Below, piece by piece: positions 17,050 to 26,413 of a DNA stretch of 64,000 bases. Every line of letters starts with the position of its first letter. The stretch's first letter is position 1. The DNA is from Vibrio sp. AND4 (GTDB lineage Bacteria; Pseudomonadota; Gammaproteobacteria; Enterobacterales; Vibrionaceae). The stretch is from contig NZ_ABGR01000007.1 in assembly GCF_000171815.1 (NCBI RefSeq), positions 62,001-126,000 on the forward strand. The letters are read 5' to 3'. A model generated the notes under the pieces. It made no database searches. It had not been told where the DNA came from and was given only the letters and a program-made list of their open reading frames with translations. Position numbers and translations under genes: made by a program.

Positions 17050-18600
17050 GTGATTAAAACGGTTCATAAATATTTGGAGGAGTCGGCGAGACTCTTCCCT
17101 AATAAAATTGCAGTTCAATATAATGACTTACATTATCAAGAAACCATTACTTACCAAGAATTAGATGGATTTACTAACAAGTATAGTCAATATATTCGCA
17201 GTCTAGGTGTATTTAAGCAACAAGCCGTCGCTATTTTTATGCCTAAAAAGATTGCTGCTATAAAGGCAATGTTCTCTATACTTAAGTCTGGTAATGTATA
17301 TGTACCATTGGATGTTAATTCACCTAAATCGCGATTAAATGCGATAGTTGAGTCAGCAAAAATTAAAGTTATTATAGTAAATAATGATAGTTTTAAACTG
17401 GCAGTTAAACTATTTTCCGAAATAAAAAGTGTAAGAGTCATTAATATAGAAGAAGAGATTTCTATATCTGATATTGGAACGTGTCCACCTCGACAAGCGA
17501 TATCAGTTGACTTAGCTTATATATTATTTACATCAGGTTCTACAGGCACTCCCAAAGGCGTTATGATCCCGCATAAAGCAATCAATGACTATATCGAATG
17601 GTGCGTCGAAACGTATCAATTGAGCAGTAGAGATAATATTGCTAATCATGCCCCTCTTTATTTTGATAACTCTACCTTTGATATCTACACGGCAATGAAG
17701 GTCGGCGCTACGTTACATCTAGTTCCCGATAGCATAAATCAGATGGTTCCGAGCCTGATTCCGTGGTTAGAAGAATCGGAAATTAGCGTTTTCTTTTGCG
17801 TCCCTTCGGTTCTTTCAATGTTGAAGCAAACACGCAGAGTACGTCCGGGTATCCTTCTCAACTTGAAGCAACTCCTTTGTGCTGGTGAAGTTCTCGCTCC
17901 GAGAGTACTGCGAACTTGGATGCAGTGTCTCCCTCATGTTCGGTTTGTAAATATGTATGGTCCCACTGAAATAACCGTAGACTGTACCTATCACATTTTT
18001 GATGAAATACCGGATGAGCAAACTAAGCACTTACCGATTGGAAAAGCGCGCGCCAACATGGATCTATTTGTTCTTACCGATGAAGGCGAGCTGACTCAAT
18101 CCCCAGGTGAGAGAGGTGAGTTGGTGGTAAGAGGTGAATCTGTATCTTATGGTTATTTGGCGAATGATTTACAAACAAAATCTTCTTTTATCCAAAATCC
18201 TGAGCATGACTTATACCCCGATAAGCTTTATAAAACTGGCGATGTGGTTGAAATAGATAAGGATGATATTTTTTACTTCATCGGAAGGAAAGATAGTCAG
18301 GTAAAGTATTTAGGTCATCGTATTGAGTTAGGTGAAATTGAAGCAACGATAGCCAATCTTGAAGAGGTTTCTGAGGTGGTGGTTATTTTTAGCCCTCAAG
18401 ATAATTCACTCGAGGATCTGCTTGGCTGCGTTATAAAGTTAAAAGAAGACGGTGACTTTGAATATATCAGTCATCGTATTAGAGAGTCTTTACCAAAATA
18501 TATGCACCCTAACAAAATCATTCTGATTAGCGATGAATTACCGAGGACGCCAAATGGCAAGTTTGATCGCGCCAAAATCAGTAAATTTTTTGATAATTAA
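17050..18600 (+). CDS. Stand-alone NRPS-type adenylation enzyme 2
   Basis: A 516-residue amino-acid-activating enzyme. Motifs in order: A3 YILFTSGSTGTPKGVMIP, A4 YFDNSTFDIYTAMKVGATLH, A5 FVNMYGPTEITVDCTY, A7 LYKTGDVVEI, A8 IGRKDSQVKYLGHRIELGEI, A10 ELPRTPNGKFDRAKI with catalytic Lys. The FDNSTFDIY and YGPTEITVDCT forms resemble discrete adenylation enzymes that load a separate carrier protein, including prolyl-carrier ligases, but specificity is not settled. The start is GTG at 17050, eleven bases after the ketosynthase gene, with only a weak ribosome site. The gene is strikingly AT-rich. Its partner is probably the carrier fused to the next protein, or carrier protein 2. Confidence 0.92.
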   Translation: MIKTVHKYLEESARLFPNKIAVQYNDLHYQETITYQELDGFTNKYSQYIRSLGVFKQQAVAIFMPKKIAAIKAMFSILKSGNVYVPLDVNSPKSRLNAIVESAKIKVIIVNNDSFKLAVKLFSEIKSVRVINIEEEISISDIGTCPPRQAISVDLAYILFTSGSTGTPKGVMIPHKAINDYIEWCVETYQLSSRDNIANHAPLYFDNSTFDIYTAMKVGATLHLVPDSINQMVPSLIPWLEESEISVFFCVPSVLSMLKQTRRVRPGILLNLKQLLCAGEVLAPRVLRTWMQCLPHVRFVNMYGPTEITVDCTYHIFDEIPDEQTKHLPIGKARANMDLFVLTDEGELTQSPGERGELVVRGESVSYGYLANDLQTKSSFIQNPEHDLYPDKLYKTGDVVEIDKDDIFYFIGRKDSQVKYLGHRIELGEIEATIANLEEVSEVVVIFSPQDNSLEDLLGCVIKLKEDGDFEYISHRIRESLPKYMHPNKIILISDELPRTPNGKFDRAKISKFFDN

Positions 18601-18615
18601 TGCAGGGAAGATAAT

Positions 18616-20232
18616 ATGAACTCAATAATAACACCATCACAATATCTATTTGGAATGTGGAAAGACCTGTGTGGTGGAACGAGTGTTTGTAGCGCCGTTA
18701 AAATATCTCTATCAAGGTCATGCGATTCATCGACGTTTTTAACCGCTTACAAGCATTTCTATGATGCCGCTAAGAGTTTGCACTTTGATATTAACCTCGG
18801 AAACGATAGCTACGGTCAGATGAATTTTGTTGACAGCGTCTCAGATGGCTCTTACTTATCTTGTTACGAGTACTCACAGGCTGCGGTAAATGACGTGAAC
18901 GACTTTGTTGAGTCCGAAGTGAATGCTCTACTGTGTATGTCTTTAGGGATATCTTCTCACAATAATCATTTTTTGCGCGTTGTTCAGATGAATGATCGTG
19001 ATGTGTTGGTGTTTCTTGTCGTTGAACATCTATATGCAGACGGAATTAGCGTGGATAACTTGCTCAATTGCTATTTGCAGCAGTTGGACTGTGTCATTGG
19101 TTCTAAGTCGCCCCAAATCAGCACAAAGCCAGACCACAACCTGATGGACTATCAACAGTATCAGGAGACACTCAATCGTTTTGCGATTGATTACAGCAAG
19201 TCGATGATGACCAAAAGATACTTTTGGTCACCTGAAGAGAAGCATTTAGGCCATTTAGTGGGGCGGTATAAAATGATGTCTTCATTGATTCCAGCCCAAA
19301 ATCTTCAGAAAATCACTACGGTTGTTGCTCGACATGAGGTGTCGCTTTTCTCGTACATGGCATCGTGCTTTGCTAAGGCATTTTTTAAGACCAATCAAGA
19401 TGAATCGGAGTTATTGCTTCAGATCCCGACCCATGGCCGTAGTTATGCAGATAAAACGATTCCAAAATCGCAAGTCGGTTGCTTTGCTCAATCTTTCTTA
19501 CTTCACTTTGAGCGCGAGAAGGTCGAGATTTCTGAATCATTTGAGGTAGAGAGGCGAGTTAACGAGCACACCACCAAGTGTACGCTTAATGAGGTCGATC
19601 AAGTCACAGCAAGACGTAATGCTAAATCTCTTGCTAGCAGTAATATCAAATCCAAAATCTCAGATGAAGAATTTGCAATGACGCTACGACGTGGCATGCC
19701 GACGAATATCTACTTCTCATTTTATGGTGCATCTGGCATCGACAATCATCAACCTAACTTGCAGGTATCAAGCTGTTACTTGGGAACCACGAATTTATCT
19801 GGGGGGCTTGATGTTATGTCTGTCTTGACACCAAATGGCCTCGTCATTTCGTTCAATTACGACTCAAGATTTTTTAGCCAGCATGTCATCACAGAATTCT
19901 GCAATATGTTCAGACATCAATTGCTCAGCGACCTTGATAATGTCGATCTGATTAAGCGCACAGGAAAAGTTAAGGTTGATCAGCGAAAAGAGAGTGAACA
20001 ATTAATCGAAATTATCAATGCATTCTCTCTTGACCCTATCACAGTAGACGATGGGGATTGTCACTTGGAGATTGATCTTGGATTAGATTCACTTTCTAAA
20101 ACCCAAATTCTGTCACGCACGATTGCTGCTCTTGAGCTCAATCAAGAAGATATTTGTAGAGAGCGTTTTTATACATCATCGACGCTTAACGAGTGGTTTG
20201 CCCTTTTTTTTCGTGAAGAGATAGGTGCATGA
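18616..20232 (+). CDS. Condensation domain fused to a C-terminal carrier domain
   Basis: A 538-residue NRPS-like protein. Residues 1-440 are a condensation-type domain. Its HHxxxDG motif reads EHLYADG (137-143), so the second, catalytic His and the Asp-Gly are kept and the first His is Glu. Later segments NIYFSFYG and FNYDSRFFS fit the C-terminal half. Residues 455-538 form a carrier domain with EIDLGLDSLSKTQIL and modified Ser 492. The unusual C-then-carrier order without an adenylation domain fits loading in trans by the preceding gene product. AGGGAAG precedes the start. It ends in ATGA overlap with the thioesterase gene. It likely forms the amide or ester bond. Confidence 0.88.
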   Translation: MNSIITPSQYLFGMWKDLCGGTSVCSAVKISLSRSCDSSTFLTAYKHFYDAAKSLHFDINLGNDSYGQMNFVDSVSDGSYLSCYEYSQAAVNDVNDFVESEVNALLCMSLGISSHNNHFLRVVQMNDRDVLVFLVVEHLYADGISVDNLLNCYLQQLDCVIGSKSPQISTKPDHNLMDYQQYQETLNRFAIDYSKSMMTKRYFWSPEEKHLGHLVGRYKMMSSLIPAQNLQKITTVVARHEVSLFSYMASCFAKAFFKTNQDESELLLQIPTHGRSYADKTIPKSQVGCFAQSFLLHFEREKVEISESFEVERRVNEHTTKCTLNEVDQVTARRNAKSLASSNIKSKISDEEFAMTLRRGMPTNIYFSFYGASGIDNHQPNLQVSSCYLGTTNLSGGLDVMSVLTPNGLVISFNYDSRFFSQHVITEFCNMFRHQLLSDLDNVDLIKRTGKVKVDQRKESEQLIEIINAFSLDPITVDDGDCHLEIDLGLDSLSKTQILSRTIAALELNQEDICRERFYTSSTLNEWFALFFREEIGA

Positions 20233-20975
20233 TCGTTCGTCGTATTAGGGATGAGGATGGGCCTACTTACGTCTTGCTTCCAGGATACATGTTCGATACT
20301 TGGAGCTTGGACAAATTAGCGTCCAAGCTGTCTAATTCAAGTGTCATCATCGTCGAACATACAACGAACAATACTGCCGTTTGTCTATCCTTGTGGGCTG
20401 AGGAATTAAATCATCTGCTATCAACTCTGGGAGTAGAAAAATACTATTTGATAGGTTATTCAATGGGGGGATGGTTGGCTCAATACTATGCTCAAGCGTA
20501 CCCAGATAATATAGAAGGGCTCATTTTATGTGGTACCTGCTGGGCCAATGATTTTTCAAAGTTTTCTGCCACGAATTGGATTGATTTCCTTGATTATCTG
20601 TATTCGTTAGAGCGACATACATTCGTCAAAGTATCACTGTGGAACTCATTATCATGTGTCAGTAAAAACGATCAAGCGTACTTGTCTGAAGTTCAGAGTT
20701 TAATCAACTCGAACTTTCCTAGATATCAAGATTGTTTGTATCAGATAAAGTTAATGACATTGCTGGTCAATCGAGGCTTAAAGTCGAGCTTTGTTGAGAA
20801 AACTCTGGTGCTTTATTCCCATCATGATCGAGTGATACCAGCCCCATTGTCACGTAACCTGGTGAAACATTACTCCGTAGTGGACACATACAGTCTTGAT
20901 GGCGGCCATTTGTTTGTTCATGAGCATGCGGCCGAGTGTTCGAGAATTATTGAAAGGTGGGTTGGTGCTGTTTGA
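20229..20975 (+). CDS. Alpha/beta-hydrolase thioesterase
   Basis: A 248-residue alpha/beta hydrolase. Nucleophile Ser 78 is in LIGYSMGGWLAQ, acid Asp 200 in YSHHDRVIP, and His 227 in LDGGHLFVHEH, so the triad is complete. The oxyanion region is LLPGYMFDTW. It begins within the stop codon of the condensation-carrier gene (ATGA), indicating coupled translation, and it is the last gene of the rightward operon. Its likely role is release of the finished chain from the last carrier by hydrolysis or cyclisation, or editing of misloaded carriers as type II thioesterases do. Confidence 0.85.
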   Translation: MIVRRIRDEDGPTYVLLPGYMFDTWSLDKLASKLSNSSVIIVEHTTNNTAVCLSLWAEELNHLLSTLGVEKYYLIGYSMGGWLAQYYAQAYPDNIEGLILCGTCWANDFSKFSATNWIDFLDYLYSLERHTFVKVSLWNSLSCVSKNDQAYLSEVQSLINSNFPRYQDCLYQIKLMTLLVNRGLKSSFVEKTLVLYSHHDRVIPAPLSRNLVKHYSVVDTYSLDGGHLFVHEHAAECSRIIERWVGAV

Positions 20976-21012
20976 GTCGAGCAGTGGCCAAGCAACGGTT
21001 TTGGAGAACGCA

Positions 21013-21038
21013 AAAGACCGAGCCTGTGCTCGGTCTTT
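21013..21038. terminator. Bidirectional terminator at the right edge of the accessory block
   Basis: The stem AAAGACCGAG / CTCGGTCTTT around CCTGTG is followed by T-rich DNA on one side and A-rich DNA on the other. It lies between convergent genes. It may be the original terminator shared by yhiN and the GGDEF/EAL gene before the block was inserted. Confidence 0.85.
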
Positions 21039-21081
21039 GTCATTAGAACAATGTCACTAGAACAGTGTTATTTAAACGATG

Positions 21082-23529
21082 TTATTTGAACAGATTCTCT
21101 GCACGCACTGGCGCACTAAAAAGAAAGCCTTGCCCATAGACGCAGTCATGTTCGCATAAATATTGCGCTTGTTCTTCGGTTTCAATGCCTTCCGCGATCA
21201 CTTTGAGTGACAGGCTTTTACCCATAGCGATGATGGCATTAACAATCGCATTGCTGTCGGTGTCACCGGGTAGGTCGCTAACAAAAGATCGGTCGATTTT
21301 CAGTTTGTTGATGGGTAAGCCTTTTAAGTACGACAGTGATGAGTAACCTGTGCCAAAATCATCAAGAGAAATTTCAATACCGAGTTCACGTAGCGAGTTC
21401 AATGAGGCGATCGCTTGCTGTGGGTCTATCAAAAGGAAGCTTTCAGTGATCTCCAGCTCCAACCGGTATGTCGGGAATTTGGTCTCTTGGAGAATTCCCT
21501 CCAATTTGCTGATGAAGTTTGATTGTTGTAACTGGAGAGCCGAAACGTTGACCGCAAGCTTGCCAAATTCAATGCCATCATCCAGCCATGCGCGGCCTTG
21601 CAAACAGGCTTGTTCCAATACCCATTTGCCAATGTTTTTAATCAGGCCTGTTTTTTCTGCAATCGGGATAAAGTCAGCCGGAGATATCATACCAAGATCA
21701 GGGTGTTGCCAACGCAAAAGTGCTTCTACGCCGACAAGTTCGTTGGCACTTAAGTTGTATTGCGGCTGATAAACTAGGTGCAATTGATTCTTCTCAATTG
21801 CCTCGTGTAGGGCCGATTGTATCCGCACATGAGACACGGATTTGTCCGTTAAATCTGGCGAGTAAAACGCGTAGCCATTACGGCCATTTTTCTTCGCCAA
21901 GTACATGGCAGTGTCGGCGTTTTTGAGTAATGTTTCACTGTCTTGGCCATCTTGCGGGTAACGCGCCACACCTATGCTGGTGGAAATGCGTAAAGACTCG
22001 TTGTTGCTGACTTCAAAAGGATGGTTAAACAGAGAAAGAATGTCTTCAATGGTGTCGATAAGCTGCGACTCAGAGTCTATATTCGGCAATACAACAACGA
22101 ACTCGTCACCACCGATACGCGCAACATGCGCACGTAAATGCAACACATCTTGCAGGCGTTCGCCGAGCTTAGTCAGCAGTTGGTCACCACAAAAATGGCC
22201 CATACTGTCGTTGATGTGCTTGAAATGATCGAGGTCGAGGAATAGGGTCGCAAAGATGTGCTGATTTTTGTGACCATTTTCAATGTGCTGCTCGAGAAGG
22301 TTGATCAAGTGGGTGCGATTAGGAAGATTGGTCAATGGATCGTAAAACGCCATGCGTTGTAGCTTTTCTTCGTGCGTTTTTCGTACTGAGATATCTTCAA
22401 ATACACAGATGTAGTTAATCAGTTGGTCTTTATCGTCCATTACCGCGCTGATCGTAGCGAGTTGTGGGTAAATGCTGCCATCTTTTTTACGGTTGATGAA
22501 CTCACCCTTCCATTGCCCTTTGCTTTCTAATTGACGCCAGAGTTGCTTGTAAAACTGACTGTCATGATGCCCCGAGCGCAGGATGTTGGGGTTTTTGCCG
22601 ATCACCTCTTCTGCTGTATAACCGGTAATGTGAGTGAAGGCTCCGTTCACATCGAGAATATTGGCCTTACGATCAGTGATTACCATACCTTCGTGAGAGT
22701 TGTCGAAGATTTTTGACGCCAATGAAAGCTGAGCTTCCACCATTTTTCGGCGCGTCACATTACGCGTCATGCCCAGAATACCAACTAACTCACCAGTTCG
22801 ATTACGGATTGGCGACTTGATGGTTTCCAACCAAGTTGGGTTTTTATTGTCATCAATTAAGGTGCATTCTTCGACCGTATTCTGGCTGCCTGTCGCGATC
22901 ACCAATTGGTCAGTATCGATGAACTTTCTTGCACGGCGACTGCTGAACAACTCGAAGTCATTTTTGCCGACAATGTCACTACCGGCCATTTGCCACGATT
23001 CTTCAACGCTGCGGTTGGTCATTGCGTAGCGCCCATCGGTGCTTTTTATCCAAGTGTGGTCTTCTAAGCAATCGATGAATTCTTGCAGTGATGGCAGTAG
23101 CTCCGCCAGTTGGACATCGTGACGTTTCTGTTCTCGATAGTAAGTCTGCGAAACATCAAAGCTGATGCGTCCTGTTAATGCACTCAACCAACCGGAAATG
23201 ACGGCATCTTGTGCCGTTGGATGGATCAACACGAGTGCAGCAAACAGTTCGCCGCTCGGTAGCCATATTGGGCAGTAACTCAAAGTTTGGTCTTGAAAGG
23301 GCGTTTGTTCAACAACCAGTCGAGGGTAGGTAAAGCGTTCAGTGGCGTAGTCGAGAATCACCAAGATATCACGACTATATTGCGACGAAGTGGTCACCTC
23401 ACTTAAACGCCATTGGCGAGTGTAGCTGAACGTATAAAGCTGACCGTGTGCCTGAGTAACATCACAGCACTGCTGAAGAGCTTGTTTCCAGCCTGTCATT
23501 AAAGCAGGGGAGATAGCGAAGCGAAACAT
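21082..23529 (-). CDS. PAS-PAS-GGDEF-EAL cyclic-di-GMP enzyme
   Basis: An 815-residue cytoplasmic sensor. Residues 1-135 are an unassigned N-terminal sensory region with no membrane segment. Two PAS domains follow (about 145-265 and 270-390; FDNSHEGMVITDRKANILDV opens the second). GGDEF is at about 395-560 with the intact active site RIGGDEFVVVLP. EAL is at about 570-810 with VEALLRWQHPDLG, LEITES, DDFGTGYSS and IAEGIE. Both catalytic sites look complete, so it may make or degrade c-di-GMP depending on signal. It is a single gene just outside the accessory block and convergent with it. Confidence 0.93.
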   Translation of the reverse strand: MFRFAISPALMTGWKQALQQCCDVTQAHGQLYTFSYTRQWRLSEVTTSSQYSRDILVILDYATERFTYPRLVVEQTPFQDQTLSYCPIWLPSGELFAALVLIHPTAQDAVISGWLSALTGRISFDVSQTYYREQKRHDVQLAELLPSLQEFIDCLEDHTWIKSTDGRYAMTNRSVEESWQMAGSDIVGKNDFELFSSRRARKFIDTDQLVIATGSQNTVEECTLIDDNKNPTWLETIKSPIRNRTGELVGILGMTRNVTRRKMVEAQLSLASKIFDNSHEGMVITDRKANILDVNGAFTHITGYTAEEVIGKNPNILRSGHHDSQFYKQLWRQLESKGQWKGEFINRKKDGSIYPQLATISAVMDDKDQLINYICVFEDISVRKTHEEKLQRMAFYDPLTNLPNRTHLINLLEQHIENGHKNQHIFATLFLDLDHFKHINDSMGHFCGDQLLTKLGERLQDVLHLRAHVARIGGDEFVVVLPNIDSESQLIDTIEDILSLFNHPFEVSNNESLRISTSIGVARYPQDGQDSETLLKNADTAMYLAKKNGRNGYAFYSPDLTDKSVSHVRIQSALHEAIEKNQLHLVYQPQYNLSANELVGVEALLRWQHPDLGMISPADFIPIAEKTGLIKNIGKWVLEQACLQGRAWLDDGIEFGKLAVNVSALQLQQSNFISKLEGILQETKFPTYRLELEITESFLLIDPQQAIASLNSLRELGIEISLDDFGTGYSSLSYLKGLPINKLKIDRSFVSDLPGDTDSNAIVNAIIAMGKSLSLKVIAEGIETEEQAQYLCEHDCVYGQGFLFSAPVRAENLFK

Positions 23530-23725
23530 AATTAATAAAGCATCCTGACGCGCCCTTGGATTTTAATAGTGAACATTTGACGAGAAGTAGATATTGGGCT
23601 TTGACTGTATCGTATCCAAAGCCTAGATAAATCCAAGTAAGGAAGGTTCCATTAATCAGAAAAACTGTTATCTGGTTCTCTTTTTCATTAATTCTGTCTC
23701 ACTTTTGCAATGGATTTGGGTGTCG

Positions 23726-24634
23726 TCACTGAGTGTTTTTTGCTGGTTTTTGTTTCTTGTTAAACGTCACTTGCTGAATGACTAAGCCGCTGATGATTAG
23801 AACTAAACCAATCAATGTGGATGGGTGAATGTCTTCGTCAATAATAGTGGCAAGAAGTATCAGCGAGATGAATGGTGAGGCGAAAATCAGATTGCTGATT
23901 CGTGCTGTGTTCTCTGTGAGTTTGAGTGCTGTGAGCCACAATACAAAGGTTATCCCCATCTCAAATAGACCGACATACGTCACGGCAGCCCAACCTTTCG
24001 CTGTGATTTTCGACCAGCTTGCACCTTCATAAATGCTTAAGCCAATCGCAAAGGGAATTGCGACCAGAAAGCCCAGTAGTACGCCTATGACTGGGTCGGC
24101 TTGGTGTTTGGTATTCAAAATCCAGTAACTTGCCCAAAGCAAAGTCGATAGCAGTGCTAACGCCACACCAAGCGGACTTTCGAATTCCATTCCTAACACG
24201 TCGCCTTTGGTCGCAATCACGATGACGCCAAGGTAACTGAAGCTACCTGCAATCCAATCTTTACGACGAATGCTCTGACCCAAGAAAACCGCCGCCATCA
24301 TGGTGAGTGTGATCGCCCAGCTGTAGTTGATTGCCTGCGCTTGGGAAGCGGGTAATAAATCATAAGCTTTAAATAAGATAAGGTAGTAGGCCAATGGATT
24401 AATGAATCCAAGCAGTAAGTAGTACCAAGGGTTGGAGAAAAAAGTCGAGCTGATCTGATTGAGTTTCTCTTGCACGCCACACACAGTGATAAGTGCGATG
24501 GCTGAGACTACACTCGCAACAGTCAGCATCTGGATGGGGGTGAATTCCGCCAAGGTCAATTTAAATGCAGTTGCGACTGTTGACCAAAGTAATACCGCTG
24601 ATAGCCCAAACCCTAGGGCGCGACGCTCGTTCAT
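23726..24634 (-). CDS. DMT superfamily (EamA) permease
   Basis: A 302-residue membrane protein with about ten hydrophobic segments and two EamA repeats, opening MNERRALGFGLSAVLLWSTV and ending in a basic tail (FNKKQKPAKNTQ). I chose the ATG at 24634, preceded by AGAGG. Longer in-frame starts back to 24745 would add a hydrophilic leader unlike the family. EamA permeases export or import small metabolites; the substrate is unknown. It is divergent from rmuC across about 170 bases. Confidence 0.85.
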   Translation of the reverse strand: MNERRALGFGLSAVLLWSTVATAFKLTLAEFTPIQMLTVASVVSAIALITVCGVQEKLNQISSTFFSNPWYYLLLGFINPLAYYLILFKAYDLLPASQAQAINYSWAITLTMMAAVFLGQSIRRKDWIAGSFSYLGVIVIATKGDVLGMEFESPLGVALALLSTLLWASYWILNTKHQADPVIGVLLGFLVAIPFAIGLSIYEGASWSKITAKGWAAVTYVGLFEMGITFVLWLTALKLTENTARISNLIFASPFISLILLATIIDEDIHPSTLIGLVLIISGLVIQQVTFNKKQKPAKNTQ

Positions 24635-24802
24635 GATGCCTCTGTGTGATGATACACCGCTCATGGTATTGGTTAGAGCTGGTGTGAGAATGTTGCAAGT
24701 ATCGCCTAGTGTATGCGAGGATTTTTTACCCAACAAACTGGACATCTATCCAGTATGTAAATACCATTATTAGAGATAAAAAACATAGGCTAACACGCTA
24801 TT

Positions 24803-26335
24803 ATGCAATGGATTCTTGAGCATCAATCTCTTATTTTGTCTTCTGTTTTGACTGCGACCGTCAGCGGTGTTGCAGTGGGTTGGTGGGTCAAACAACGCTT
24901 TGCCACACAGATTCAGTTGCTCGAACAACAGCGTTACTCTGAAAAACAGCTTTATCAACAACAACTTGAACAAGTGAAGCAAAATCTCGCCGAAGCGCAG
25001 CAAGAATTAGATGAACTCGATGACGAGCGCGACAAAGCGGCATTTGAGGTGCGCCAAACCCACGGTAAATTAATGGCCGCGATGGAAAAACTGCGTTACT
25101 TCGAAGCCGTGAAGCAAGAGCGCCAGCAGTATTTTGATGAGCTGGGAAAAATGCGTGAACACAAATCGCGTCTTGAAACTCAGCTTGGTGAGCAGCAGGC
25201 GCGTCATGAGCAAATCAATCAAGCCAATGCGGATAAACTGCAAATCCTTGAGCAAGCTGAAACGCGTTTAAAGCAGCAATTCGAGCATTTAGCGAATCAA
25301 TTATTCGAAGAGAAAACGGCCAAAGTTGACGTGCAAAACCGTCAGAGCTTAGAAGGCTTGCTTTCTCCGCTGAAAGAGCAGTTGGAAGGGTTCAAAAAAC
25401 AAGTTAACGACAGTTTTAGTCAAGAAGCAAAAGAGCGGCATACCCTTGTACATGAGTTGAAAAGCCTGCAACGCTTGAATGAACACATGACCCGAGAAGC
25501 GGTCAACTTGACCCAAGCCCTGAAAGGCGACAACAAACAACAAGGTAATTGGGGGGAAGTGGTTCTGGCTCGTGTACTGGCGGAATCTGGCTTGCGTGAA
25601 GGGCACGAATACCAAACCCAGGTGAGCCTGCAAAATGAGGCGGGAAAACGCTACCAACCGGATGTGATTGTTTACTTACCGCAAAACAAGCAAGTGGTGG
25701 TCGATTCGAAAATGGCGTTGGTGGCTTATGAGCGTTACTTCAATGCAGAGAACGACATTCAGCGTGAGCAGGCGCTGAGCGATCATCTTGCTGCGCTGCG
25801 TGCACATATCAAAGGGTTGAGTCTCAAGGATTACCATCAGTTAAAAGGCATTCAGAGCTTAGACTACGTACTGATGTTTATCCCGGTTGAACCTGCATTT
25901 CAAGTTGCGATCCAGGCAGATCCGAGCTTGGTTAAAGATGCGATGGAGCAAAATATCATTTTAGTCAGTCCGACTACTTTGCTGGTGGCACTTCGTACGA
26001 TTGACAACTTGTGGCGTAACGAACGTCAAAATGAAAACGCCCAATTAATTGCTGAACGCGCGGCTAAGTTGTACGACAAACTGCGCTTATTTGTTGATGA
26101 CATGGAAGGGCTTGGCGGCGCATTGGACAAAGCCAATCAAACGTACCAAGGCGCGATGAATAAACTGGCAACAGGGCGTGGTAATGTTATCCGCCAAGCA
26201 GAAAGCTTCAGGCAACTTGGGGTTGAGGTAAAACGGCCGATTTCTCCTGATCTTGCTCAGTTGGCACAGACGGAGTCATTTTCGGAAAATGCATCTTTAG
26301 TAGAAAGACATCCGGCTGAGGATAAAGTAAACTAA
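24803..26335 (+). CDS. rmuC: DNA recombination protein RmuC
   Basis: A 510-residue protein with an N-terminal membrane anchor (about 8-27), a long coiled coil rich in Gln/Glu (about 35-170), and a C-terminal nuclease-like domain with NWGEVVLARVLAESGLREGH, YQPDVIVYLP and VVDSKMALVAYERY, the D-x-K pattern of restriction-endonuclease folds. RmuC limits inversion at short repeats in E. coli. It is the first of the row rmuC-ubiE-ubiJ-ubiB, which is conserved in Enterobacterales and vibrios. About 80 bases separate it from ubiE. Confidence 0.93.
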   Translation: MQWILEHQSLILSSVLTATVSGVAVGWWVKQRFATQIQLLEQQRYSEKQLYQQQLEQVKQNLAEAQQELDELDDERDKAAFEVRQTHGKLMAAMEKLRYFEAVKQERQQYFDELGKMREHKSRLETQLGEQQARHEQINQANADKLQILEQAETRLKQQFEHLANQLFEEKTAKVDVQNRQSLEGLLSPLKEQLEGFKKQVNDSFSQEAKERHTLVHELKSLQRLNEHMTREAVNLTQALKGDNKQQGNWGEVVLARVLAESGLREGHEYQTQVSLQNEAGKRYQPDVIVYLPQNKQVVVDSKMALVAYERYFNAENDIQREQALSDHLAALRAHIKGLSLKDYHQLKGIQSLDYVLMFIPVEPAFQVAIQADPSLVKDAMEQNIILVSPTTLLVALRTIDNLWRNERQNENAQLIAERAAKLYDKLRLFVDDMEGLGGALDKANQTYQGAMNKLATGRGNVIRQAESFRQLGVEVKRPISPDLAQLAQTESFSENASLVERHPAEDKVN

Positions 26336-26413
26336 TCCCCAGCAGTACAGTGGGCTCACCTATTTTTCAGCAACTGCCCCGTAGCGAGAAAGTGCTGCCC
26401 AAGAGGAATCAGA

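Noticed and set aside
5349..20982. Prophage or transposon origin of the accessory block
   Set aside because: No integrase, transposase, phage or conjugation gene and no tRNA at the edges were seen.
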